A DNA stretch of 64,000 bases from Chara braunii (Eukaryota > Streptophyta > Charophyceae > Charales > Characeae), in NCBI GenBank assembly GCA_003427395.1, contig BFEA01000161.1, positions 1,523,427 through 1,587,426 of the forward strand, given 5' to 3'. The notes below the pieces were generated by a model. That model was given only the letters and a program-made list of their open reading frames with translations, searched no databases and was not told the DNA's origin. This document shows positions 43,823 to 53,590 of the stretch, piece by piece; the stretch's first letter is position 1, and each line of letters opens with the position of its first letter. The position numbers and the translations under genes were made by a program.

Positions 43823-44344
43823 AAACAGAAAAATTTCCACGAGAAATGAAAGTTGAAAAAACATTCCATAAAAAAAAAATCCTTCATATTTATAAATTAT
43901 CATTCCAATGTTCGTCCAATTCTAGAATTTCCAGTTTTATTTGATAAATTCCCGTCTAAATATGAGCTTTCTCTTCCAACTACATCTATTTGTTCAAGAT
44001 GGAATGAAAGTCTAGACGAGTTTATGAAATGTTTTAATTAAATTTTCAGTCTACTACAATAAATATCTTGTAATTTAGATTAGATTAACCTATTTATGAT
44101 TGAAAATCCTTACTTAGACTGACAGTCCAATTAAAATATTTCATGAACTCATTCACACTTTCATTCCATCTCTAGCATGCAGTCCAAATAAGAAGGGATA
44201 CCCTATTCTTGGAATAAAAGTTTGCAAGTAAGATGAAAAATTTTAAAATTGGAATGACATTTTTTAAGATGGAATGAAAATTTGAAATTTAGATTGTAAT
44301 TTTACTATAGAATGATTATTTAATTCTATGAAATGTTTCCGTTG
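43823..44344. mobile_element. AT-rich MITE, family M copy 2
   Basis: 522-bp element, nearly identical to 17439-17957, with imperfect terminal inverted repeats (AAACAGAAAAATTTCC / CAACGGAAACATTTC). It is flanked by the 7-bp direct repeat ACAACAG at 43816-43822 and 44345-44351. It splits LINE G ORF2 between ...RAMAVV and VVDTTCKKC. Confidence 0.9.
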
Positions 44345-44351
44345 ACAACAG

Positions 44352-45021
44352 CCATAGCCCTGCTATTAGCCGTTGCGACGGCATAATAGTGAGTTGTTTC
44401 CAACATCTGCCATTTATCTTCATGATCTTCTCAGGCTCCATCTGCAGTAGTTTTGCCCAGCGCTCTTAGGCTACTGTGCTTGGAGTTTTCGACAGTTCCT
44501 GTACCTTGTATCTCATCTCTAGTGAGTACTCCAAGAGCTGCACATTTTCTCTCTCGTGCCTCTGCCTTGCACAGCCCACTGGGTTGGGTCTGCTCGAATC
44601 CTTGACAACGTTTGTCCTCCACATACCACCTCTGCATACCATTCTCCTGCTTTATTGACTCTTTCCTTAACTCTGACTTGTTCTAACAATGGAGGTGGTC
44701 TTTTTACTGCTTCCTCATCCTTCTCCAGTTCAATCGAGTTAACCCACAGTCTCTTCCTTTATTTACCCATTGTTGGAACGATCTTCTTCCCTCTGCGTCA
44801 ATCAGTGTCAGTTTCTAGAAGTCATGAGTGTTGTTCTGTTGCTCTCCTACATACCACATGCCCGGTGGATCCACTCCTTTCGGTGCCAATACTGCTTTCC
44901 ACTCAGTCAGAATCGCTTCTCTTAGTTTCTTTAACTTCTCCTCCACTCCCCACAGACCTGCTATTTTCTCCTTCAATTGATTTGTACTAGCCCAGTCTCC
45001 TCTTATCGTGTCCCAGAGGTC
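44352..45021 (-). pseudogene. LINE family G ORF2, segment between insertions
   Basis: Minus strand: DLWDTIRGDWASTNQLKEKI (from 45018), WKAVLAPKGVDPPGMWYVGE (about 44860), then a stop after HDF at 44815. It continues through GRRSFQQWVNKGRD, a Lys-rich part, and ...LETTHYYAVATANSRAMAVV to the MITE. It aligns with LINE D 10530-11000 (DLWDELTGQWVLMDALKEKL, PPLGMWF). Frame breaks are present. Confidence 0.75.
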
Positions 45022-45835
45022 TCGTTGTCGGGCGGCTCCAGCCTTACGTCGCCCTTTACTTCCTTCATAAGCGCTCAACAAAGACTCTATCAACTTGTTT
45101 TTTCCGTTAGGACCTCGACGGACCATGGAAAAACGCGGCGATGAATCGGTGGCATGAGCAGCCGAACCACGACACTCGATCTGGGTGGGGCTCGAACATT
45201 GAAGGACGATACTCTCATGAAGTGGACATGAACACAAGCCGCTGACGAGGCAATAAAAAGTCGGAATTGCCAAAGGCTCGGGACGAGGGGCACGACCGCG
45301 AAGAGTCGGAATTGCACTAAGGGTCGTTGAAAAGGCAGGGGAAAAAGGGCGTCGGGCGCTTGGCGCAAGGCTTCGGGCATTCCAAATGGCAGAGTCCTCG
45401 AAAATTATCTCGACTAAGCGGACAGCGGCACGAGTGTGCGCCGATAAGTATGGTACCACAGTACTACCACCCCTTTCTAGGACGCTTGGCACCAAGGAAA
45501 AGAGGCCACAGGCCTAAGGCTCGGAGGTGGGCCTACCGGGCTTGAATTTCAGAGGGGGTCTGCGGGTTTTTCCCAAAGGAGTCCGAGACCTCTCGTGCGT
45601 GGGGACCGCCTAGGTCCTAGTAGGCCCGGGATCAGGTTCGGAAATAGCCTCGGTACCCGGGCGCTGCAAAGGACCCAGTTCCCTACAGAAAGGCCCCCTT
45701 CGTCAAAAGCCTTTTGGGGGCCCAAACAGGCCCGGGTGCAGGCTCAAGAAAGCTGCGGTACCAGGGCGCTGCAAACCGATCGGCAGCCTCGAAGCTATGG
45801 ATGCTAAGGCTCACCGAGAGGAGGGCCCAACAAAC

Positions 45836-45843
45836 TATATAAA
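45836..45843 (+). promoter_or_regulatory. TATA box of the LTR-like insertion
   Basis: TATATAAA within GC-rich surroundings, followed by ACCCAATCGGGC. It is the only TATA-like word in several hundred GC-rich bases, about 810 bp from the left end, as expected for a plus-strand U3/R border. Confidence 0.5.
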
Positions 45844-46054
45844 CCCAATCGGGCTCAAAGTCAGGGTTTTTGTTTTGGTTGGGGCTGGTACGTACTCACA
45901 GGCACACGGGACGAGGAAGGGCGAACCAAGGGGGAGGCGCACCTCAACACGCACGACGGAACAGAAGAGCAGGGGCTCGCACGGAAGGAAGGGGGGTGCA
46001 AGCGCGCTCGTTGGGGATCAGTCGGAAACAGGCGCTCGATAGCGCGCGCGCACA

Positions 46055-46860
46055 AACGCTACCCGTGCACCAATCAAAGCAGGAACAGCTCGCGCACTGC
46101 GCGCACAGACAGGATCTATCCGCGCACCAATCAAAGCGGGAACAGCCCGCGCACCGCGTGCACAAGCGCTACCCGCGCACCAATCAAAGCGGGAACAGCT
46201 CGCACACTGCGTGCACAGACAGGATCTATCCGCGCACCAATAAAAGCGGGAACAGCCCGTGCACCGCGCGCACAAGCGCTCCCCGTGGACCAAATCAAAG
46301 CGGGAATAGTCGCGCATTGCGCGCTCAGGCAGGATCATCCGCGCACCAATCAAAGCGGGAACAGCCCACGCACAGCGCGCACAAGCACTACCCGCGAACC
46401 AAATCAAAGCGGGAATAGCCGCACACTGCGTGCTCGGGCAGAATCATCCTCGCACCAATCAAAGCAGGAACGGCCCGCGCACTGCGCTCACAGGGGGGAC
46501 TTACCCGCGCACCGATCGAAGCGAGGTCGGCTTGCGCACTGCTCGCACAGGCGGGATCAACCTGCGCACCAATTAAAGCGGGAACAGCCCTCGCACCACG
46601 CACACAGGCGGGATCAACCAGCTCGCCAATCAAAGCGGGATCGACTCGCGCAGCGCGCACGCAGGTGGGAGCAGCTCGCGCACAGTGTACTCGAACGAAA
46701 CCAACCCGACATCAATCGAACGAGGCGAGATCAGCTGCGCACTACGCTCCCAGGCAGGATCAGTTCACGGGCTGCACACTCGGGCAGGAGCGGCTCGCGC
46801 ACTACGCACAAAGGCGGGATCAACCGCGCACCATTGAGCGAGGCCAGAACAGCCCGTGAA
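46055..46860. repeat. Minisatellite of about 55 bp in the LTR-like insertion
   Basis: Around 13-14 units built on GCGCACCAATCAAAGCGGGA then ACAGC and GCGCACTGCGCGCACA. Two sub-types alternate, one with GACAGGATCTATC and one with AGCGCTACC. Units decay to the right. Confidence 0.9.
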
Positions 46861-47149
46861 ACCGCGTACAAGCGGGATCGGGCGTAGGAGCCGAGCACAT
46901 CATAACGCGCACGTTCACGCACAAGCGGGATCGATAGTGGGAGCCCCGCGCTACTGCGCGCGTGCACACACTCTAGCGGGATCGGGCAGGGATGCCACAC
47001 GCAACTGTGCGCAGACCTGCGCACTCAGGTATCGGGCGGAGAAGCTGCACCCAACTGCAAGCGGAGCTGCGCACTCGCGGATCGGACGGGGAGGCCGGAC
47101 ACAACTGCACGCGTATCCGCGCACTAGCAGGGTGGCACGGAGAAGTCCG

Positions 47150-47330
47150 TGCACAACAACGCGCGATCTAACGCAGTTGGAACATCGGAAAGAAAGGGCC
47201 TTTAAGGTGCAGTTGGGATATCGGAGAGAAACGGTGCGCGATCTAACGCAGTTGGAACATCGGAAAGAAAGGGTCTTCAAGGCGCAGTTGGGATATCGGA
47301 GAGAAATGGCCTTCAAGGCGCTATCGGAGC
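47150..47330. repeat. Tandem duplication of about 75-90 bp
   Basis: CTAACGCAGTTGGAACATCG and CAGTTGGGATATCGGAGAGA alternate twice (47168, 47210, 47240, 47285). Confidence 0.85.
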
Positions 47331-47639
47331 ACCAGACGGAAAGGACTTTTTGGGCGTGAGAGGGGCCTTTGGGGCGCATGCAGAACACCGACTAAACTGG
47401 CCTTTTAGAGCGCGGTCGGGACCACGACAAAAGGGGGCACCGGGGCTACACATCTGGGGGGCAGCCGTCAACGACACTCCAAGGAGGGTGCGTACACACG
47501 GGGGGGGCGCACACGACAGGCACACATAGGCGCACTCACCCCGAGGGCACACGGGCATGGGCGCGACAGGGCGCACGCTTCCAGGACATCCTCGAGTAAG
47601 GGTGCTCTTGAGCAAAGCCCTCCACACGGACGAGCATAC

Positions 47640-47880
47640 ATGGGAGCGGCGAACAGGTACATTGGACGTACATATAGAGGGGCGGTGAACAGGAACTTTG
47701 GACGCTTACAGCGAGTGCGGTGAACCAGTACTTTGGACCCATATATGTCGAGGGCATGGTGCACAAGTGCTTTGGACACATGTAGAGGGCGCGGTGAACT
47801 GGTACTTTGTACGCGCATACCAAGAGCACAGTGAAAGGGTACTTTGGGTGCACATTTTAAGGATACGGGGAGCGGGCACC
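47640..47880. repeat. Minisatellite of about 35 bp
   Basis: Seven degenerate units with GCGGTGAACAGGTACTTTGG and ACGTACATATAGAGGG-like words. Confidence 0.8.
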
Positions 47881-47999
47881 TTGTGCAAGCATATCCAAGA
47901 GAGGAAGCGCCGAATTAGGCTCTACGAGCCCTGGCAGCTGGATGGGCGCGCCTATGGTCGAAAGGCGCGATGAAGAGACATCTATATTAAGCGGGCTTC

Positions 48000-48175
48000 C
48001 CCGAAGAGGTGCATCCTGAACCGGGCCTTCCCGAAGAGGTACATTCCAAACCGAGCTTTTTCGAAGAGGTGCATCCCGAACCAGGCTTTCCCGAAGAGGT
48101 ACATTCCGAACCGGGCTTTCCGAGGAGGTACTTTGTGAACTGGGCCTTCCGAAGAGGTGCTTTGGGGACGGAGCC
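48000..48175. repeat. 30-bp minisatellite, six units
   Basis: Units of the form CCGAAGAGGTACATTCCGAA followed by CCGGGCTTTC, six in a row with few changes. Confidence 0.9.
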
Positions 48176-48688
48176 TTCCTCTGGGAGAGAAAGGAACGTT
48201 GAATCGCAAGTGACATTGCAAGGAGGCATGGTCGAGGTCGACCTCGAGCTTTGGCCCCAGTGGGCGAGAGACGCAACCTCGGATACGGAGAGTTCAAGCT
48301 CGGTTCCTTGAGACCGCCGAGAACGGTATCGGCGACATCCTGTTGGGAGGAGGATCAGACCCAGACTGTTGACTAGATCAGTCGGCACTCAGACTGACTT
48401 CCCAGACTTAGGGACAGGACTTACATCTGAGGCTGGGAGCAGTGTTGTGAATCCTATTATTTTGGATTGAATGAATACGATTGTTTTATTCCTGTCAGGA
48501 CGGTGACTTGTGTACCGCTCGTGCAATTGCTTTGGGTCTATCACAGTCTATGTTTGTGTGGATGTGAACTAACGTGGGTTGTGCAGTTTACAGGAGCCTC
48601 GATCGACCCTCGCGTGGGTGGCAGACGCGGCGCGAGGTATAGGGTTTGGTCGGAGTGCCGGCAGAACACTTTTACCGGTCGACATCGT

Positions 48689-51541
48689 ACACGGGTAACA
48701 CCTCTTTGAATCCATTGTCTGTCGAAGTTGCCTGACTCTCTATTGGCCATAAAGCATCGCCCCTCTCGATCTCTAATGGCTAGGTTTTCGAAGAGGATTT
48801 GTGCTAACACCTCTTATTTTGTGACCGGCTTCTCCTATTTGTCTGGCTTCAACTTCCTCCAGAACTTTAGTATTCCTGTCTAGAATTCTGAGCCCACTGG
48901 TCGTCGCAGATAGGAGTCAATCCAGATGCATGCCCACACGTCCTCAGGGCGGGAGAGTTTCCAGGCCTTCTCGAGTATAACCTCCGCCAACAGAATCCAG
49001 TGTGCTTCGGATGGTGAGGTGATCGCCTTAATTATCCATCGGATCAGCATTGCGTTGTTCTGCCTTTCCGGGTCCCTCAGCCCCAAGCCCCGTTCTTCTC
49101 TTCTGAAGCAGATCAGATCCCATGCTTCCTTCGACAGGAAGCCTTCATTCTCTACGGCGTATGGTTTGCAGAGGAAACGCGCTGATCTCCTCTTGGCCAA
49201 TGTGCGTACCTTAGGTCCCAGCGGACGAACTGCTCCCATGAACCACAACAAGGCGAAAAGTGCCACATTTATAACTACCGCCCTTCCTATGAGTGATAAG
49301 TGGGGGGCTTTACCCCAGGTCCCCAGGTTGTTAACCGATGAAGGACTTTTTGTTGGAGCAGGTCATCCTGGTCTGCAGTGCAGGGTACTTGTGCTACCTG
49401 CACCCCCAGTAATCTCTCTGACTGGGAGTCTGTGATACGTTTCATCCCCCACTCAACTTTCAGGCTGTATGATGCCGACCGGTAGAAGATAGACCGACTT
49501 CGACCAGTTAATCGCCGCGTCCGACAGACATTCATACTCTTTCAGGCAGAACCTCAGGGTTTCCAAGGACGAGATAGAGTTTTCCGAGATTGCGAATAAA
49601 TCGTATGCCAGGGCCTTAGCCCTGTAGTCTCTTCCTCGCATGCTCAGGCCCCTGATTTGGCTGTGGGTTCTGATGTTGCAGAGCAGGGTCTCCAACTGTA
49701 CCACGAACAGGAGAGGAGCCAGGGGGCAGCCCTGGCGCAGCAATCTTGACAGTTTGAATGTCTTGGAGAAGTAACCGTTGATCATCATCGACGCCGTGGA
49801 GAAAGAGTACAGTGTTGTGACCCATTGGCAGAAGTTCTTTTCGAAATTCAATTTCTTCAACGTGGTGAAGAGATACGACCAATTAACCCGGTCGTATGCC
49901 TTTTCCATGTCTAAGAGGAGAACTGCCACGTACAAATTCTCGTTTTGTATCACCTTCATCGATTTTATTGCCGTGACGATATTATCAAAGAATCGACGAA
50001 GATTGATCTACCACGGACGAAGGTTGCCCGATCTTCCAAGATTAAATCCGGTAAAAACTTTGTAAGCCTCCTATCTAAGATCTTAGCTAGGATTTTGTAG
50101 GCGACATTCAAGAGGGAGATCGGCCACCAATTCCTAATTTCATTCTTATTCCCTTTCTTGAACAGCACAGACTCTGAGATGATGCCGTTGCACGCATTTC
50201 TGGATAATTTTCCTCCCAGTAGAATTTCGTTATATATTTCTACAAGGTTATTCCCCAGCATGTCCCATAATAGGGATTAGAACTCCACAGGTAGTCCATC
50301 GTCTCCGGGCACTTTCCCTTTTGTCATCACGTTAAACGCCGCTTTCGCTTCTTCCTTGGTTACTGGTCTGTTAAGGTTTAATCTTCCCTGAGTCGGCAGT
50401 CTCTTGTTGAACTGGTACCTGTGGTGATTTCTTGCTGACAGGTTTGTGTGCATCCCTTCTCCCGGTCTTCGTGACGTCAAGATGTCTTGAAAGTAGCATG
50501 CTGCGTATTTGCAGAGGTTTTCAGGCTTGGTTGCTACATGTTCACTGTCGCTGAAGGGGTGGCACATCTCCTTCATTAGCTGAGACGTTCGGTGCGGAAG
50601 AAGTTTCTGAAAGGCCTCTTTTGTCATCCGGTCGTAAACCACGATTCCTTTGACCTTTAGTCTCTCTGCCCACAAGTCTGATTTCTCCTGCTGCAGCTTT
50701 TCCCACTCCTCTAACCTCTTCGCTCGTTCCCTACTCCAAACCAGTTTTGAGATTGGATGAAGTTTCATCCGTTCTTCTGCTTCTTTGACTCTCTTTCTAC
50801 ACCTGTCCTCCTCTTTGTTCCTCTGCACTGGGTATATGCGTGAGAAAACGCTTAGCAGTTTATAAAGTATTCTAGTCCCGACCTCCCACCAGTGAGCTGT
50901 TGTCGCGAATTGTTCTTTCTGTTTCGACCATCGTTCCCAATACTTTCCAATCCACCCCCTCAGCCAAGGATTCGATAAGTTCTCTATGTTCAGTTGGAAA
51001 TATCATTTTCCCCGTTTCGTTTCTTCCCCTAGTTGGAAGGAAGCTACCACCGGATAGTGGTCCGAGAGCGGATGGCTCTGAACCTCCACTCTCACCACTG
51101 CTTTCAGCCCCGCCTCATTGGTCAACAAATAATCTAGTCGTCTTCCTTTGCCCTGATGGGAGGTCCACGTGTGGCCACTCTCCAGAGGGTTCATCAGATT
51201 GAATGGGTCGCATAACGAGAGGTCGGTCATGAGATCTGTGACACGTAGGGAGGCCCTCCCTGATTTTTTCCCGCCTATCTCTCTGTTATCATCCAATGTT
51301 TGATTCCAGTTGCCTATTAGAACTAGATTATCTACATCCAGTAGCATATAGAGAAGATCTCTCAGAAACTCATTCCTCTCCTTCCGTGTTACGGGAGCAT
51401 AAATAGTTGCTATTCAAGTTGTCCAATCTTCTTCCTCAAACCCTAGCTTCACCCAGGCTCATCTTCCCCATAGATCGACGTAATGATCAATAATTCCGGC
51501 TTCCAAATCTCTATGAATGAGAATTGCCACGCCCCCACACT
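48689..51541 (-). pseudogene. LINE family G ORF2: endonuclease C-terminus, RT and connection
   Basis: Minus strand. CGGVAILIHRDLEAGI (51540), IATIYAPVTRKERNEF (51410), LVLIGNWNQTLDDN (51330), LDYLLTNEAG and HPLSDHYPVVASF (51060) make up the end of the APE endonuclease. RT follows: PGDDGLPVEF (50300), NWWPISLLNVAYKILAKIL (50130-50075), LLLDMEKAYDRVNW (49920) and LLRQGCPLAPLLFV (49740). The catalytic box reads ALAYDLFAI at about 49600 where YADD is expected, so the active site is lost. Connection: NVALFALLWFMGAVRPLG (49270) to FDRQWIQRGVTRV (48700). Stops are few in each block. Confidence 0.85.
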
Positions 51542-53226
51542 GGATTCGTGAAAACCTAACAAAACGATAAAACCTCACATTTTTTATAGAATGGAAAAGT
51601 AAAAGTTAAACTATTATTTTTTACACAAAAGATAACGTTTTTAACTGTTTTTGATAGAGGAGGCAAAAAACGAGGTGAAAAGTCAACTGTTCCTTAAAAT
51701 ATGAAAGAAAACCCTTTCTTGCAAAATCCTCTTATATGGCTATAAGTCATTCTCAGTAGATTTACAAAAGCAAAGCTCATAGGACAATTTTTAAAGACTA
51801 GAAGGCAAACTTGAAAGATGTAAAAAAAAATGGATTTTGGTGAATACTCCTTTATAAAACTATAAGTCATTTTCAGCAGTTAGGTAAAAACCGAGATCTG
51901 CGAAAACTAATTTATAGGACTATAAATCAATTTTGACGTTAACCGGGGTAACCGACGTTCGGGACGGGACGAACGCCCGAACCCGAACGCCCGAACATAT
52001 GGGACTCCTTGGGGATGCGTTCGACCGTTCGGGCTGAACGCGGNAAAAAAAAAAAAAAATAAAAAAAAAAAATCATAAAAACTCTGAAAAAAATATATGT
52101 TATGGAGAAAAATAAATTAAACAAGATTTGCAAAGCATTACAGCCGAATTCCTTACCAAATTTGAAATAAAAATAAAATACGGAAAATAAATACTAATAA
52201 TAAAAATAAATAAAAATAAAAAGAGAATTAAATTTAGTGAGTGCGCGAGCATGTTTTCGACACCACCATCTTTGGCGATTTTTTATTTTTTTTTGCATAG
52301 TTAAATGACCTGAAAATTTACAGATGTGTACTTCACATAATACAAAACCCACTAAAAAAGTTTCAAAAACTAATAAATTTTTTTAGACCCCGAACTAAAG
52401 TGACAACAAAAAGTAAAAAGTGAAAAAATACGTGGGCGAGCACATTTTGACACCGCCATCTTTGGCGATTTTTAATTCTTATTTGGCGTAGCCAAATGAC
52501 TTGAAAGTTTACAGGCATGTATCTGACGTCATTGAGAACTTACAAAATAAAATTCAGAAAAAAATAGTTATGTTTAGGCCCCGAAGCAATTTTTGGCGGG
52601 GGCCGAACGCCGTCGGGTTCAGACCCCGTACGGGACCCCGAACGCCCGTACGTACGGAGGTCTGCCCGGGGACCTCCGTACATACGGGCTGGTGACTCTG
52701 ACGTTAACAATAAAACCCTTCGCAAAAACTATATGTTATTTAAAATAGGAATACAAATAACTTTTACCAGGGAGACATCTTCAAATTCTTAGCCAAACAC
52801 AAGTTTAAAATTAAAAAAAATAAGAAAAAAAATAAAATTACAAGTAAAAAATAATATGTTCGCTCAGGTATGGGAAAATATGTTTATAAACATGTCTGAG
52901 CGTTCGAAAAAAACCCGGATACGTTCATCATGCTATACATCTTATAGGACTATAAACATGATTTTTTAAGATAACAAAAAAATGAGATATTTCAGTTCTT
53001 GAACATACGTTGTTTCACCAGGTAGTGATTTTATCTGGAAAAAAACAGCTTTTCTCCTCGCCACTTCCAGTGGTTCTCAAAAAGTAATTTTCTATTCTTT
53101 TTTTTGCGGTTGTTTTCCTTCACGTAGAATTTTGTTCTTGGAGGAGGCCTGAAAAACGTACTATCATAATCTTGAATACACATCGTGCAGACCTAACAAT
53201 TTATTTTGTTAGGTTTTTCCAAATCT
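51542..53226. mobile_element. TIR element, family Z copy 2 (inverted, with nested insertion)
   Basis: Starts GGATTCGTGAAAACCT (51542-51557), the same end as the element at 14979. It ends in a degenerate AGGTTTTTCCAAATC (53212-53226) preceded by CCTAACAA...TTGTTAGG. Internal sequence matches copy 1 in reverse orientation. It is about 750 bp longer because of the element at 51944-52698. It splits LINE G ORF2 between ...WSPAEGTK and CGGVAILIH. Confidence 0.8.
51944..52698. mobile_element. GC-ended element, family X copy 2, with 10-bp target duplication
   Basis: Flanked by TGACGTTAAC at 51934-51943 and 52699-52708. The empty site is visible in the sister TIR element near 15500-15525. Ends are GC-rich blocks with repeated CGTTCGGG/CCCGAACG (51950-52043) and CCCGTACG/CGTACGG (52600-52690). 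Inside is AT-rich, with two copies of the phrase CACCATCTTTGGCGATTTTT-like (52266, 52455). One ambiguous base lies at 52044. A 9-10 bp duplication is usual for Mutator-like elements, but no transposase is present. Confidence 0.8.
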
Positions 53227-53590
53227 GTGTTTAGTCCCTTCTGCTGGCGACCATACCTGTGGGCCGTCCCACCAGTTCCCCAATTTGCTCAACTTTTCTT
53301 CGTTTAATTTAGTCTCTTCCAGACATATTATTGACATACGATTTTGTGGTGAATACCTAGGACTTACCATAAATAAAATAAAATAAAGGTACCGATAGCT
53401 TGTCCGTAGGTAAATGTCCTCAAAGGCTCAGGAAGGAGTCCACTATAATATAATGCCAGAAATCTTAGATCAATTTCTGACAAGTTGCTTATAGAGTTTG
53501 AATCCAAGCTTTTAGTCTAGCTTTCTTATGTTTACCCGTTGTGTCCCCTAACCCACATACGTTCCACGATGCTAAATTCAGTCTAACCAT
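53227..53590 (-). pseudogene. LINE family G ORF2 start (APE endonuclease N-terminus)
   Basis: ATG at 53590, overlapping the ORF1 stop by 8 bp (ATGGTTAG). MVRLNLASWNVCGL contains the conserved Asn of the endonuclease. After WIQTL a stretch of about 140 bp with stops (53360-53500) looks inserted. Then ICLEETKLNEEKLSKLGNWW ... VWSPAEGTK reaches the TIR element. The catalytic Glu lies in EETK. Confidence 0.75.

Larger units (their letters stand above)
45026..48684. mobile_element. Solo-LTR-like insertion (3.66 kb) in LINE G
   Basis: Inserted between codons ...QWIQRGVTRV and DLWDTIRG of LINE G ORF2. It begins TGTCG and ends CGACA (5-bp inverted ends with the TG...CA rule of LTRs). It is flanked by TCGT at 45022-45025 and 48685-48688. 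A TATA box lies at 45836. No gag-pol coding and no second LTR are seen, so a long solo LTR is the best reading. LTR families more often give 5-bp duplications. Most of its length is minisatellite. Confidence 0.65.
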
